NCBI GenBank assembly: GCA_023428915.1
Contig: JAEYWL010000025.1
Location: 1-37,706, forward strand
Direction: 5' to 3'
DNA from: Verrucomicrobiota bacterium
GTDB taxonomy: Bacteria > Chlamydiota > Chlamydiia > Chlamydiales > JAEYWL01
Length of the DNA stretch: 37,706 bases
The notes beneath the pieces are model-generated. The model made no database searches, was not told where the DNA came from, and saw only the letters and a program-made list of their open reading frames with translations. Position numbers and translations under genes: made by a program. Shown one piece after another: positions 1 through 6,735 of the stretch; position 1 is the first letter of the stretch, and each line of letters starts with the position of its first letter.

Positions 1-135
1 GCCCTTTTTTGCATCTTTTCCGCAAAATTTTTCGACCATGTATATTTACATGCTCTCAAAATTTTTCGAAAAAGCTGCTCAAAAATGTCTAATTTTAGCA
101 ACCAAAGCGAGTTTTGAAAGATGTCTAATACATTG
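1..135. repeat. Right part of a MITE-like palindromic repeat, cut by the window edge
   Basis: This stretch matches the 162-bp palindrome at 17280-17441. Both carry CCCTTTTT followed by GCATCTT, then AAATTTTTCGA, a small central palindrome (CATG/CATG here, ATATG/CATAT there), TGCTCTCAAAATTTTTCGA, CTGCTCAAAAAT, and a terminus ending in (A/G)TCTAAT or CCTAAT. The left terminus lies outside the window. A long reading frame runs through it into the VOC gene, but only because stops are absent; the gene probably starts at 212. Seen in the sequence: the match. Inferred: that it is a mobile, MITE-type element. Confidence 0.7.
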
Positions 136-211
136 TTTTCTTGAGACAAAATTATACAGAGATTACAGTTTTTCTACGAAGCAGCTTAATCATTTTAAAG
201 AGAGAGGGTGT

Positions 212-580
212 ATGAAAAATGCAGGGATTGACCTAATTTGGGTAGTCGTAAAAGATATTCAGCAGGCGATTAAATTTTACACAGAAGTCCTGAATTTCAA
301 ACTTCATGAGTATGCCAAGGAATATGGCTGGGCGGAATTGATCAGCGCTGATGGCGCTTGGTTAGGTTTGGCTCAAGAGAATGGTGAATTTAACATGAAG
401 GCCGGCACTAATGCTGTGGTTGCGATTTCTGTGCCCAATATCGAAGAGGCAAGAGATGCTATTAAATCCAAGGGAGCAAAACTTTTGGGTGATATTATGG
501 AAATTCCCGGAGAAGTTAAACTGCAAACATTTGTCGATCCTGACGGCAACATGTTTCAATTATGCCAAAAATTGAAATAA
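212..580 (+). CDS. VOC (glyoxalase/bleomycin-resistance) family protein
   Basis: A 122-residue single-domain protein of the vicinal oxygen chelate fold. The opening strand-helix pair (IWVVVKDIQQAIKFYTEVL, from about residue 9) and the closing VDPDGNMFQL near the C-terminus are typical of the family. These proteins form dimeric beta-alpha-beta-beta-beta modules that bind a metal and act as lyases, dioxygenases or binding proteins; the substrate cannot be told from this sequence. The ATG at 212 is chosen because AGAGAGGG lies just upstream and the domain starts there. The frame is open back to 38, but that part is the repeat. A strong hairpin follows at 594-628, so the gene looks monocistronic. 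Confidence 0.85.
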   Translation: MKNAGIDLIWVVVKDIQQAIKFYTEVLNFKLHEYAKEYGWAELISADGAWLGLAQENGEFNMKAGTNAVVAISVPNIEEARDAIKSKGAKLLGDIMEIPGEVKLQTFVDPDGNMFQLCQKLK

Positions 581-593
581 CAACTCGTTATAA

Positions 594-628
594 TCACACA
601 ACTGGCTGATATCCATCTAGTTGTGTGA
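594..628 (+). terminator. Hairpin after the VOC gene, probable terminator
   Basis: TCACACAACT (594-603) pairs perfectly with AGTTGTGTGA (619-628) around a 15-nt loop. It is followed by AAAATTTGCTTTCTTTTTT, a broken rather than clean U tract. It lies 13 bases after the VOC stop codon, so transcription termination is the simplest reading. A symmetric operator for the downstream csbD-like gene is the alternative. Confidence 0.6.
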
Positions 629-694
629 AAAATTTGCTTTCTTTTTTCATTTCAATCATTTTCATTTTAAAAAAAGCAGTTCTCCATTATCAAA

Positions 695-709
695 GGGTTG
701 GAACAACCC
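695..709 (+). promoter_or_regulatory. Short leader hairpin just before the csbD-like ribosome-binding site
   Basis: GGGTTG (695-700) and CAACCC (704-709) form a 6-bp stem with a 3-nt GAA loop. The stem ends 6 bases before GGAGG (716-720), the ribosome-binding site of the gene at 727. A tight hairpin here could affect ribosome access or mRNA stability. This is inferred from position only. Confidence 0.35.
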
Positions 710-726
710 AAACCTGGAGGTGTTTT

Positions 727-972
727 ATGGTTAACAAAGAGCAATTTGCGGGCAAGTGGCAAGAGTTTAAAGGTAAAGTCAAAGAGAAGTGGGGTAAACT
801 CACCGATGATGACCTTACTCAGATTAATGGCAAGCGTGAGCAATTGCTTGGCAAATTGGAACAGCGCTACGGTTATGCAAAAGAACGGGCTGAAAAAGAG
901 CTGGCCGAATGGGAAAAACACTTCCATCATGACGAAAGCCATAGTCATGAAAAGCACAAGCAGCATAAGTAA
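727..972 (+). CDS. CsbD-like stress-response protein
   Basis: An 81-residue, very hydrophilic protein with the CsbD-family pattern: FAGKWQEFKGKVKEKWGKLT (residues 7-26), a DDL turn, then KREQLLGKLEQRYGYAKERA. The last 20 residues are rich in His, Glu and Lys (HFHHDESHSHEKHKQHK), which is unusual and might bind metal. CsbD proteins are small helical proteins induced by general stress in Bacillus and Enterobacteria; their biochemical role is unknown. The ATG at 727 is chosen because GGAGG lies 6 bases upstream and the family similarity starts there. The threonine-dehydratase-like gene begins 2 bases after the stop, so the two are probably co-transcribed. Confidence 0.88.
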   Translation: MVNKEQFAGKWQEFKGKVKEKWGKLTDDDLTQINGKREQLLGKLEQRYGYAKERAEKELAEWEKHFHHDESHSHEKHKQHK

Positions 973-974
973 GC

Positions 975-1937
975 ATGAAGCTTGAGCAAATCCGGCGGGC
1001 CAGGCAGGATCTGGCCCGCTATATAAAAAAAACGCCGTTGCAGCGTTGCAGGCAATTAGAAGAAAAGCTGCAAACAAAGTTTCAGGTTTATTTAAAGAGG
1101 GAAGACCAGCAGTTTACCTCTTCTTATAAAGTTCGGGGCGCTTTTAATGTAATTCTCAACCTAGCAGCTGAGCAAAAAACCAAAGGCGTTGTCACACGAT
1201 CGAGCGGGAATTTTGCCCAAGCTGTTGCCTACGCTGCTAAAGCATTGGGGATTGCGGCGGTAATTGTAATGCCTGAAAATGCTCCGCGTGTAAAAGTAGA
1301 GGGAACTGCCAGTCATCATCCCGAAATTATTTTCTGCGGCAATACCCATCAGGAAGGGCAGGCTAAAGTAATGGAGCTGGCCCAGGAAAGAGGGCTGGCA
1401 ATATTATCGCCTTATGACAATCTTAACGTGATAGCCGGGCAGGGCACTATTGCTTTAGAGGTTTTTGAAGAGCTGCCGCAGCTCGCCACATTTTATGGGC
1501 CAATCGGAGGCGGCGGCATTATGGGCGGCTGCACAGCAGCCATTAAGCAGCTTAATCCTGCCATTACGACAGTTGGGGTGGAGCCTTCGAATGCCGCCGA
1601 TTATTTTGTTTCAAGAAAGCTTGGCAAGCGCACTTTGCTTGCAAATAACAATACAATTGCCGATGGACTTATGGCGCCGCAGGTAGGGGAGCATAATTGG
1701 CCCTTGCTGCAGCAGTATGTAGATGAAGTTGAGTTGGTCACCGAGTTTGAAATTAAATCGGCAATGCTTTGGGCCAAAGAGCGGCTGCAAATTCGTTTAG
1801 AGCCGTCAGGGGCTGCAGCACTAGCAGCGTTGCTGTATCACCCTCATAGGCATGATGGCGATATTGCCTGCGTGCTTACAGGGGCAAATGTAGACCCAAA
1901 CTCTTATGACATGTGGTTAGGTGAGATCGGCCATTAA
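975..1937 (+). CDS. Threonine/serine dehydratase-like PLP enzyme (possibly serine racemase)
   Basis: A 320-residue fold-type II PLP enzyme. The Schiff-base lysine is in SSYKVRGA (K52). The substrate loop is SSGNFAQAVAYAAKALGI, with Phe where most members have His (SSGNHAQ). The phosphate-binding glycine loop is GPIGGGGIMGG near residue 176. The chain ends about where the catalytic domain ends and there is no ACT domain, so it resembles catabolic threonine dehydratases and serine racemases rather than biosynthetic IlvA. Likely reaction: deamination of L-threonine or L-serine to a 2-oxo acid and ammonia, in the cytoplasm. It follows the csbD-like gene by 2 bases. Its last 21 bases overlap the 3' end of the convergent Sel1 gene. 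Confidence 0.88.
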   Translation: MKLEQIRRARQDLARYIKKTPLQRCRQLEEKLQTKFQVYLKREDQQFTSSYKVRGAFNVILNLAAEQKTKGVVTRSSGNFAQAVAYAAKALGIAAVIVMPENAPRVKVEGTASHHPEIIFCGNTHQEGQAKVMELAQERGLAILSPYDNLNVIAGQGTIALEVFEELPQLATFYGPIGGGGIMGGCTAAIKQLNPAITTVGVEPSNAADYFVSRKLGKRTLLANNNTIADGLMAPQVGEHNWPLLQQYVDEVELVTEFEIKSAMLWAKERLQIRLEPSGAAALAALLYHPHRHDGDIACVLTGANVDPNSYDMWLGEIGH

Positions 1938-3197
1938 TTCCTGGATGATGCTTGCCAATTCAGCGCCTTTATTTACCCCGCCCTCATTGGACAGCTGCGC
2001 CAGGCGGAGTGCCTCTTCCAAATTTTGCCTAACCCCTTTGCCATGGAAATAGCATTCGGCTTGAAGATACTGCCCTGGGCTGTACCCTGCATCCGCTGCC
2101 ATTTTATACCAGAAAAAGGCTTTGCGATAATCTTGCGGCATACCCAAGCTTAGATAATGCATATCACCGAAAGCGCATTGCGCTTTAGGATTGCCTCTTA
2201 GGGCTGCCCATTCCAGCCAGAATTTGGCTTTAGTGTAATCGCGGGGCTCTTTTAAAAGAAAGTGCTCGCCTAGAAAAGTTCCTGCTGGTATGTGGCCGGC
2301 TTCTGCTGATTTTTTGCCCCAAATTTCCATTAAGGCAATATTGCGATTACAGCCAATCCCTTTGGCATACATATCAGCTAATTCAAACATTGCCAATGGA
2401 TCGCCGGCTTCAGCCAGCTGTTTGAACTCTTCAAATGCTTTGGCAGGCATTGCAGGCATGCCTTCACGGCCAAATTTATGCATATGGGCTAAGGCAAAGA
2501 AACTTTGCTTGCAATTGTGTATTTTGCCCATCTCATAAAAGCGCTTTGCAGCATTGTGGTCTTTAACCACACCTTCGCCTTCATCATAAAGACAGCCTAT
2601 CCAATAATTGGCCTTGCGGCAGCCGGCTTTAGATGCTGCTTCAAAATGTTCTTTTGCCTTAATTGGATTTGCGGGCAATCCATCTCCATATAGATACAGG
2701 CATCCTAGAGTGAGATGCGCTTTGCCAATATTGCGGCGGGCACCTTCACTGGCTAATGCAAAAGCGCGGGCATAATTGTGGCGGTTTGGATTTCCTTTGA
2801 GATATTGCCAACTTACTTTACTTTTGGTATAGGGATTAGTCGATGTTAGCGGGCTAATAATACTGCTGGCCAATAAATATAGCGCCAAAGTGCATTCTTT
2901 TTTAAAACACTTAAAATGATTTGCAATAAGGAGTGAAACTCGTTGTTCTCTCTTTTTGAAATTAACGATTAGTTGAAGGCTAAGAGGGATAAATGTAGTT
3001 TTGGCACAGATTTTAAAAGCTAGAAATATAAACACAAGGGCATATTCAATTCGATGAATGACATCCAGGCTAATTCCTTTACAAAGGGATAGGACTTTGA
3101 AAGTAAGCGGCTTGGCTGTCTTTAGCTGTCTGAAATGAGCCAGTTCATTTTCAGCATTTTGATAAAGATCTGTATAAACAAATTTAGTAATTTTCAT
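1917..3197 (-). CDS. Sel1-repeat (SLR) protein
   Basis: A 426-residue protein. From about residue 140 to 410 it carries seven or eight Sel1 repeats, each about 36 residues with A..LG.LY..G.GV....KA..WY..AA..G character, for example ANYWIGCLYDEGEGV and GQYLQAECYFHGKGVRQN. Sel1 repeats are TPR-like helical pairs that bind other proteins; environmental chlamydiae are, as I recall, rich in such proteins, often considered host-interaction factors. Residues 1-130 match nothing I recognise; they hold a hydrophobic stretch near 50-75 (YALVFIFLAFKI) but no clean signal peptide. The 44-bp gap to the divergent hydrolase gene must hold both promoters. I see no convincing ribosome-binding site, so the start is uncertain. 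Confidence 0.85.
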   Translation of the reverse strand: MKITKFVYTDLYQNAENELAHFRQLKTAKPLTFKVLSLCKGISLDVIHRIEYALVFIFLAFKICAKTTFIPLSLQLIVNFKKREQRVSLLIANHFKCFKKECTLALYLLASSIISPLTSTNPYTKSKVSWQYLKGNPNRHNYARAFALASEGARRNIGKAHLTLGCLYLYGDGLPANPIKAKEHFEAASKAGCRKANYWIGCLYDEGEGVVKDHNAAKRFYEMGKIHNCKQSFFALAHMHKFGREGMPAMPAKAFEEFKQLAEAGDPLAMFELADMYAKGIGCNRNIALMEIWGKKSAEAGHIPAGTFLGEHFLLKEPRDYTKAKFWLEWAALRGNPKAQCAFGDMHYLSLGMPQDYRKAFFWYKMAADAGYSPGQYLQAECYFHGKGVRQNLEEALRLAQLSNEGGVNKGAELASIIQELMADLT

Positions 3198-3241
3198 GTT
3201 TTATTTAAAATTTTTCAAAATTATAACAAAGTAGAATTAAA
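3198..3241. promoter_or_regulatory. Short divergent promoter region (Sel1 gene / hydrolase gene)
   Basis: Forty-four A/T-rich bases separate two divergent start codons. TTATAACAAAG is the best -10-like stretch toward the hydrolase. No matching -35 box is clear in either direction, so promoter elements may lie inside the coding regions. Confidence 0.3.
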
Positions 3242-4042
3242 ATGACAAATGTAAATATTAATAATGTTACATTGTATTATGAACAGATAGGGGATAAGGC
3301 AAAACCTGAGCTTTTGTTAATTGCCGGGTTAACCTGCAATAGCTTGTTTTGGGCTCCCATTGTAAAAGAACTTGGGGAGCATTTTCATGTTACGCTTTTT
3401 GATAATAGGGGGGTCGGCCGCTCCTCAGCACCAGAAACTCCTTATACTATAGAAGATATGGCCAAGGATACCCTAGCCCTATTAGAGCACTTGGGAATAG
3501 ATAAGGCTCATTGCCTTGGGCATTCAATGGGCGGCTGCATCGCGCAGCAGCTGGCTATTACTCATCCTAATAAAATTGAGCGTTTGGTTTTAAGCAATAC
3601 CTTGATTAGCTTTAAGCCCAAGTCAGCGCTAACGCAGCAGCATATTTTACAATTAAGAAGAGCGGGTTTGCCCATTTCTGTGATAGCTCAAGGAATTGCC
3701 CCCTGGTTATTTTCTGATGATTTTTTGGCCGACCATGAGAAAGTGTCTGAATTTATTGCTGCAGCTGAACAAAATCCCTATCAGCAAACTATTGTTGGGT
3801 TTGAGGGGCAGATAGGAGCAATCTCAAGATTTAACTCTTCCTCCTTTTACCATAAAATAGCAGTCCCTACTCTTGTGATTGGCGGCGATAGCGATATCCT
3901 TTGTCCGGCTGACAGTAAACAACTAGCAGATGGCATACCTCAAGCTGAATACTACGTATTTCAGGGCCAGGGACATTTACCTCTAGTAGAAAAGCCTGAA
4001 CTCTTTAATCGTATTGTGATAAACTTTCTGCTTAAGGTTTAG
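3242..4042 (+). CDS. Alpha/beta hydrolase
   Basis: A 266-residue alpha/beta-hydrolase-fold protein with a full catalytic triad: nucleophile S95 in GHSMGG, acid D218 in GGDSDILCP, base H245 in GQGHLPLVE. The oxyanion region is IAGLTCNSLFW, and DNRGVGRSS is the conserved strand-turn after the third strand. The length and plan fit the 3-oxoadipate enol-lactonase / haloperoxidase / BioH-type group, but the substrate cannot be deduced and no aromatic-degradation genes are nearby. No signal peptide, so cytoplasmic. The AlkD-like gene follows with a 6-base gap and is probably co-transcribed. Confidence 0.9.
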   Translation: MTNVNINNVTLYYEQIGDKAKPELLLIAGLTCNSLFWAPIVKELGEHFHVTLFDNRGVGRSSAPETPYTIEDMAKDTLALLEHLGIDKAHCLGHSMGGCIAQQLAITHPNKIERLVLSNTLISFKPKSALTQQHILQLRRAGLPISVIAQGIAPWLFSDDFLADHEKVSEFIAAAEQNPYQQTIVGFEGQIGAISRFNSSSFYHKIAVPTLVIGGDSDILCPADSKQLADGIPQAEYYVFQGQGHLPLVEKPELFNRIVINFLLKV

Positions 4043-4048
4043 GTGTTT

Positions 4049-4717
4049 ATGTGCTCACTAGAAAAAATCCTGTCCTCTGAAAAAGATGAAGATAAAGCTT
4101 CATGGCAGGCTTCCTATATGCGCTTGCAGTTCCCTTTTTTCGGGATCCCCAAGCCACAACTAGATAAGTTAATTAAAACTTTTTTACAAGATAATCCAAT
4201 TGGCGACGAAGCGCAGCTAATGAATTTTATGAGAAATTGCTGGAATAAGGAGCAGCGTGAATTTCAGTATGTAGCTCTAACGGCAGGCACTAAATATAAA
4301 AAATTATGGACCCCTGATTTTCTACCCTTCCTGAAAGAATTAATTGTCGTTAAATCGTGGTGGGACACTGTCGATTACTTGGCAGCTAATTTAGTGGGGC
4401 TTCTTATAAAACAATACCCTGAGCTTATAACAGAAATGGACCGCTGGGTAAAAGATCCCAATATGTGGGTGCGCCGCTCCGCTTTGCTGTTTCAACTCAA
4501 ATGGAAGCAGGAAACAGATCAAAAGCGGTTATTTAGTTATTGCGCAGCCTTGCAGCATGAAAAAGAATTTTTCATCCGCAAAGCTATCGGCTGGGCTCTT
4601 AGGGAATATTCCAAAGCAGCTCCAAAAGAAGTTCAAGCCTTTCTTGAAGCCAATAAGGACACTCTAAGCCCCTTAAGCTATAAAGAAGGCATGAAACGCC
4701 TCCAAAGAAAAGGTTAA
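4049..4717 (+). CDS. AlkD-like DNA alkylation repair protein
   Basis: About 222 residues, nearly all in the HEAT-like repeat domain of the AlkC/AlkD family. Recognisable parts are the N-terminal MRLQFPFFGIPKPQLDKLIK, the active-site region WWDTVDYLAANLVGLL (the aspartate matches the catalytic Asp of Bacillus cereus AlkD), WVRRSALLFQL with the DNA-contacting arginine, and the C-terminal FFIRKAIGWALREYSK. AlkD removes N3- and N7-alkylated purines without base flipping. ATG 4049 is preferred; an in-frame GTG at 4043 would add two residues. The gene sits directly behind the hydrolase gene. A 6-bp inverted repeat, TTAAGC/GCTTAA (4714-4719, 4737-4742), spans the junction with the convergent ribF gene and could end both transcripts. 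Confidence 0.87.
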   Translation: MCSLEKILSSEKDEDKASWQASYMRLQFPFFGIPKPQLDKLIKTFLQDNPIGDEAQLMNFMRNCWNKEQREFQYVALTAGTKYKKLWTPDFLPFLKELIVVKSWWDTVDYLAANLVGLLIKQYPELITEMDRWVKDPNMWVRRSALLFQLKWKQETDQKRLFSYCAALQHEKEFFIRKAIGWALREYSKAAPKEVQAFLEANKDTLSPLSYKEGMKRLQRKG

Positions 4718-4743
4718 GCTAAAATCTGAATAAGGCGCTTAAT

Positions 4744-5637
4744 TTAGACGGTATTGAAAAAATAGCCTTTAGCGGCTATCACGTCTTTGCCGATCTGGCT
4801 TGATAATAGCTCAAGAGTGTCGAATTTGGCTTCGGGACGCAGATATTGGTAGAAAACCGTTTCCATAGGTTGGCTGGGATCCAAGTTTGCATTGCCCAGG
4901 AGGTGGACTTCGAGAATGGGGCGCAGGTCGTTCCTAATGGTAGGGGCAATGCCAAGGCTGGCAACAGCTGGATGATGTTGTCCTTGGGCGATTAGCCCCA
5001 CTATATAGATGCCTAGCGGGGGAAGGCAAAGGCTGGAAACGTCGAAATTATATGTGGGATAGCCTAACTGTTTAGCCAAACCTAACCCCTTTGAAACTTT
5101 TTGCAGAATGGAGTATTTCCTTCCAAGCAGGTCGTTGACTTTTTCCAAGTTTCCTTCTTTGAGGCAGCGTCTTATGGCACTGCTAGATACCGGTATATTG
5201 TCATGGCAAATTGCCGGTTGATAATCGGCATGGAAATTGAGCTCTCTTCCTAAAGTCTCGATGACGCTGCGGTCGCCCATACGCCCTTTACCAAACACTG
5301 CATCGTGTCCTAAAATGAGATCTGGAAAATAAATCTCAAGCTGCAATTCTTGGATAAATTCACGGGCTGTTTTCTGGGATAATTCAGGAGTGAAGGGGAT
5401 CTTGTAAATATGCTGGATCCCAAAAGACTTAATTAATGCTTCCTTATGGATGGGGGTGCATATAGGAATAACTGGGGCATCCGGCTTTAAAACTACTGTT
5501 GGGTGGTTGCTAAAAGTGAGAACAGCTGATTCAATACCCCGGATAGCCGCTAAGTCGGTGACGCGCTTTAATAAGGCTTGATGGCCTAAATGCACTCCAT
5601 CAAAGTTGCCAATAGTCAGAACGGCTGTTTGCCTCAT
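4744..5637 (-). CDS. ribF: Bifunctional riboflavin kinase / FAD synthetase
   Basis: 297 residues, standard for RibF. The N-terminal nucleotidyl-transferase domain has GNFDGVHLGHQ (residues 8-18), GHDAVFGKGRMGD and SSSAIRRCLKEGNL. The C-terminal flavokinase domain starts near residue 185 with KGLGLAKQLGYPTYNF, in which the usual Gly-Arg of KGxxxGRxLGxPT is replaced by Ala-Lys, and ends with FDTLELLSSQIGKD. It converts riboflavin to FMN and then FAD in the cytoplasm. It is the last gene of the rpsA-to-ribF operon. Its ribosome-binding site AGGAG overlaps the truB stop codon (TAGGAG), which suggests coupled translation. Confidence 0.96.
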   Translation of the reverse strand: MRQTAVLTIGNFDGVHLGHQALLKRVTDLAAIRGIESAVLTFSNHPTVVLKPDAPVIPICTPIHKEALIKSFGIQHIYKIPFTPELSQKTAREFIQELQLEIYFPDLILGHDAVFGKGRMGDRSVIETLGRELNFHADYQPAICHDNIPVSSSAIRRCLKEGNLEKVNDLLGRKYSILQKVSKGLGLAKQLGYPTYNFDVSSLCLPPLGIYIVGLIAQGQHHPAVASLGIAPTIRNDLRPILEVHLLGNANLDPSQPMETVFYQYLRPEAKFDTLELLSSQIGKDVIAAKGYFFNTV

Positions 5638-5646
5638 AAATAGCTC

Positions 5647-6360
5647 CTAATGGGATAGCTGCACTAACTTAGATTCGATGTCGTATTCAGGATTTAATAA
5701 TTGCGAGCCGTCTACACATTGCTCAATTGAAAAATTGCCGCTGCGCATCCTGCGCAGTTCAATTAAATGGGCTCCGCATCCTAACCAGGCACCTAAGTCA
5801 TGGGCGAGTGAGCGAATGTAGGTCCCTTTACTGCAAGCCACTTTAATTTGCATGCAGGGGTAAGTATAACTGAGTAATTGCATTGAAACGGTTACTGTAC
5901 ATGCCGCTCTTTCAACTGTTTTGCCTTGCCTGGCCAGTTCGTAACATTTTTTTCCCCCAATCTTCTTCGCTGAAAACATTGGCGGAACTTGTTCGATTGT
6001 GCCTTGAAAAGCTGCGATAGCTGCCCGAACTTGTTCCAGGCTTGGGATAAGGTCATTGGTTGAAGTGATTTGCCCATCGCAGTCATAGCTGTCAGTTGTT
6101 TCCCCAAGCTTAACCGTTGCAATGTATTCTTTGTCGCTGGCTAAAAAACTATCGGATAATTTTGTGTAGGCACGCCCTATCAGCATGACCATTACTCCGG
6201 TAGCAAATGGATCCAGAGTACCAGCATGGCCTATTTTTTTTACTTTTAAGCGCCTGCGAAGCTGCGCGACTAAATTAAAAGAAGTAACTGATTTTGGCTT
6301 ATCTACAAGCAGAATTCCTTCAGAATTCCCAGTAAATTTACTCTGCGGATTCTGAGGCAT
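5647..6360 (-). CDS. truB: tRNA pseudouridine-55 synthase
   Basis: 237 residues from the ATG at 6360. The catalytic motif GHAGTLDPFATGVM holds the nucleophilic aspartate (D50 in this numbering). GILLVDKPKSVTSF opens the domain, and CSKGTYIRSLAHDLG is the usual late motif. TruB converts U55 of the tRNA T-loop to pseudouridine and also helps tRNA fold. The frame is open to 6447, but the longer form would overlap rbfA by over 100 bases and add residues that do not look like TruB. The chosen start still overlaps rbfA by 23 bases and has no obvious ribosome-binding site, consistent with translational coupling. It lacks the long C-terminal PUA region of the E. coli enzyme. Confidence 0.95.
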   Translation of the reverse strand: MPQNPQSKFTGNSEGILLVDKPKSVTSFNLVAQLRRRLKVKKIGHAGTLDPFATGVMVMLIGRAYTKLSDSFLASDKEYIATVKLGETTDSYDCDGQITSTNDLIPSLEQVRAAIAAFQGTIEQVPPMFSAKKIGGKKCYELARQGKTVERAACTVTVSMQLLSYTYPCMQIKVACSKGTYIRSLAHDLGAWLGCGAHLIELRRMRSGNFSIEQCVDGSQLLNPEYDIESKLVQLSH

Positions 6361-6730
6361 CTGCTGCGGGATTTTGTCTTGCCTGTTTTTCTTTATTGAT
6401 TTCGCCGAGGAGTTCTTCAATGCGCATATGTTTGGCCACTGAGTCATCTAGTTTAAAAGTGAGTTCAGGAAAATAGCGCATAACAACTTTTTTTGAGGCA
6501 TTGACTGCAATAAACCCGGCTGCCGATTGCAAGGCAGCCAAAGTTTCTTTTTTGACTTCGTCTGAGGCGATCACACTAATATAAACTTTTGCATAATGAA
6601 GGTCTTTGGTAATTTCGACGCGTGTTACTGTCACTAATTCATTGACATGCGGGTTTCTAACATCACGTGTAATCACTTCAGAAATCACTTCTTTAAGCAA
6701 TGAATTTAGGCGATCAACTCTTTCTGTCAT
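6338..6730 (-). CDS. rbfA: Ribosome-binding factor A
   Basis: 130 residues. The single KH-like domain is complete: MTERVDRLNSLLKEVISEVI at the N-terminus, then VTVTRVEITKDLHYAKVYIS, then MRYFPELTFKLDDSVAKHMR. The C-terminus is a short charged tail (KQARQNPAADASESAE). RbfA binds the 30S subunit and assists 16S rRNA 5'-end maturation. It starts 5 bases after the infB stop codon and overlaps truB at its end, in the order usual for this operon. Confidence 0.95.
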   Translation of the reverse strand: MTERVDRLNSLLKEVISEVITRDVRNPHVNELVTVTRVEITKDLHYAKVYISVIASDEVKKETLAALQSAAGFIAVNASKKVVMRYFPELTFKLDDSVAKHMRIEELLGEINKEKQARQNPAADASESAE

Positions 6731-6735
6731 AAGTT

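Noticed and set aside
38..211. Upstream extension of the VOC protein by 58 residues.
   Set aside because: The region is the MITE-like repeat, and the family domain and ribosome-binding site both point to ATG 212.
667..1077. A 136-residue minus-strand frame that looks hydrophobic, like a small membrane protein.
   Set aside because: It covers the csbD-like gene and the start of the dehydratase gene on the other strand; the hydrophobicity comes from reading Lys/Glu codons in antisense.
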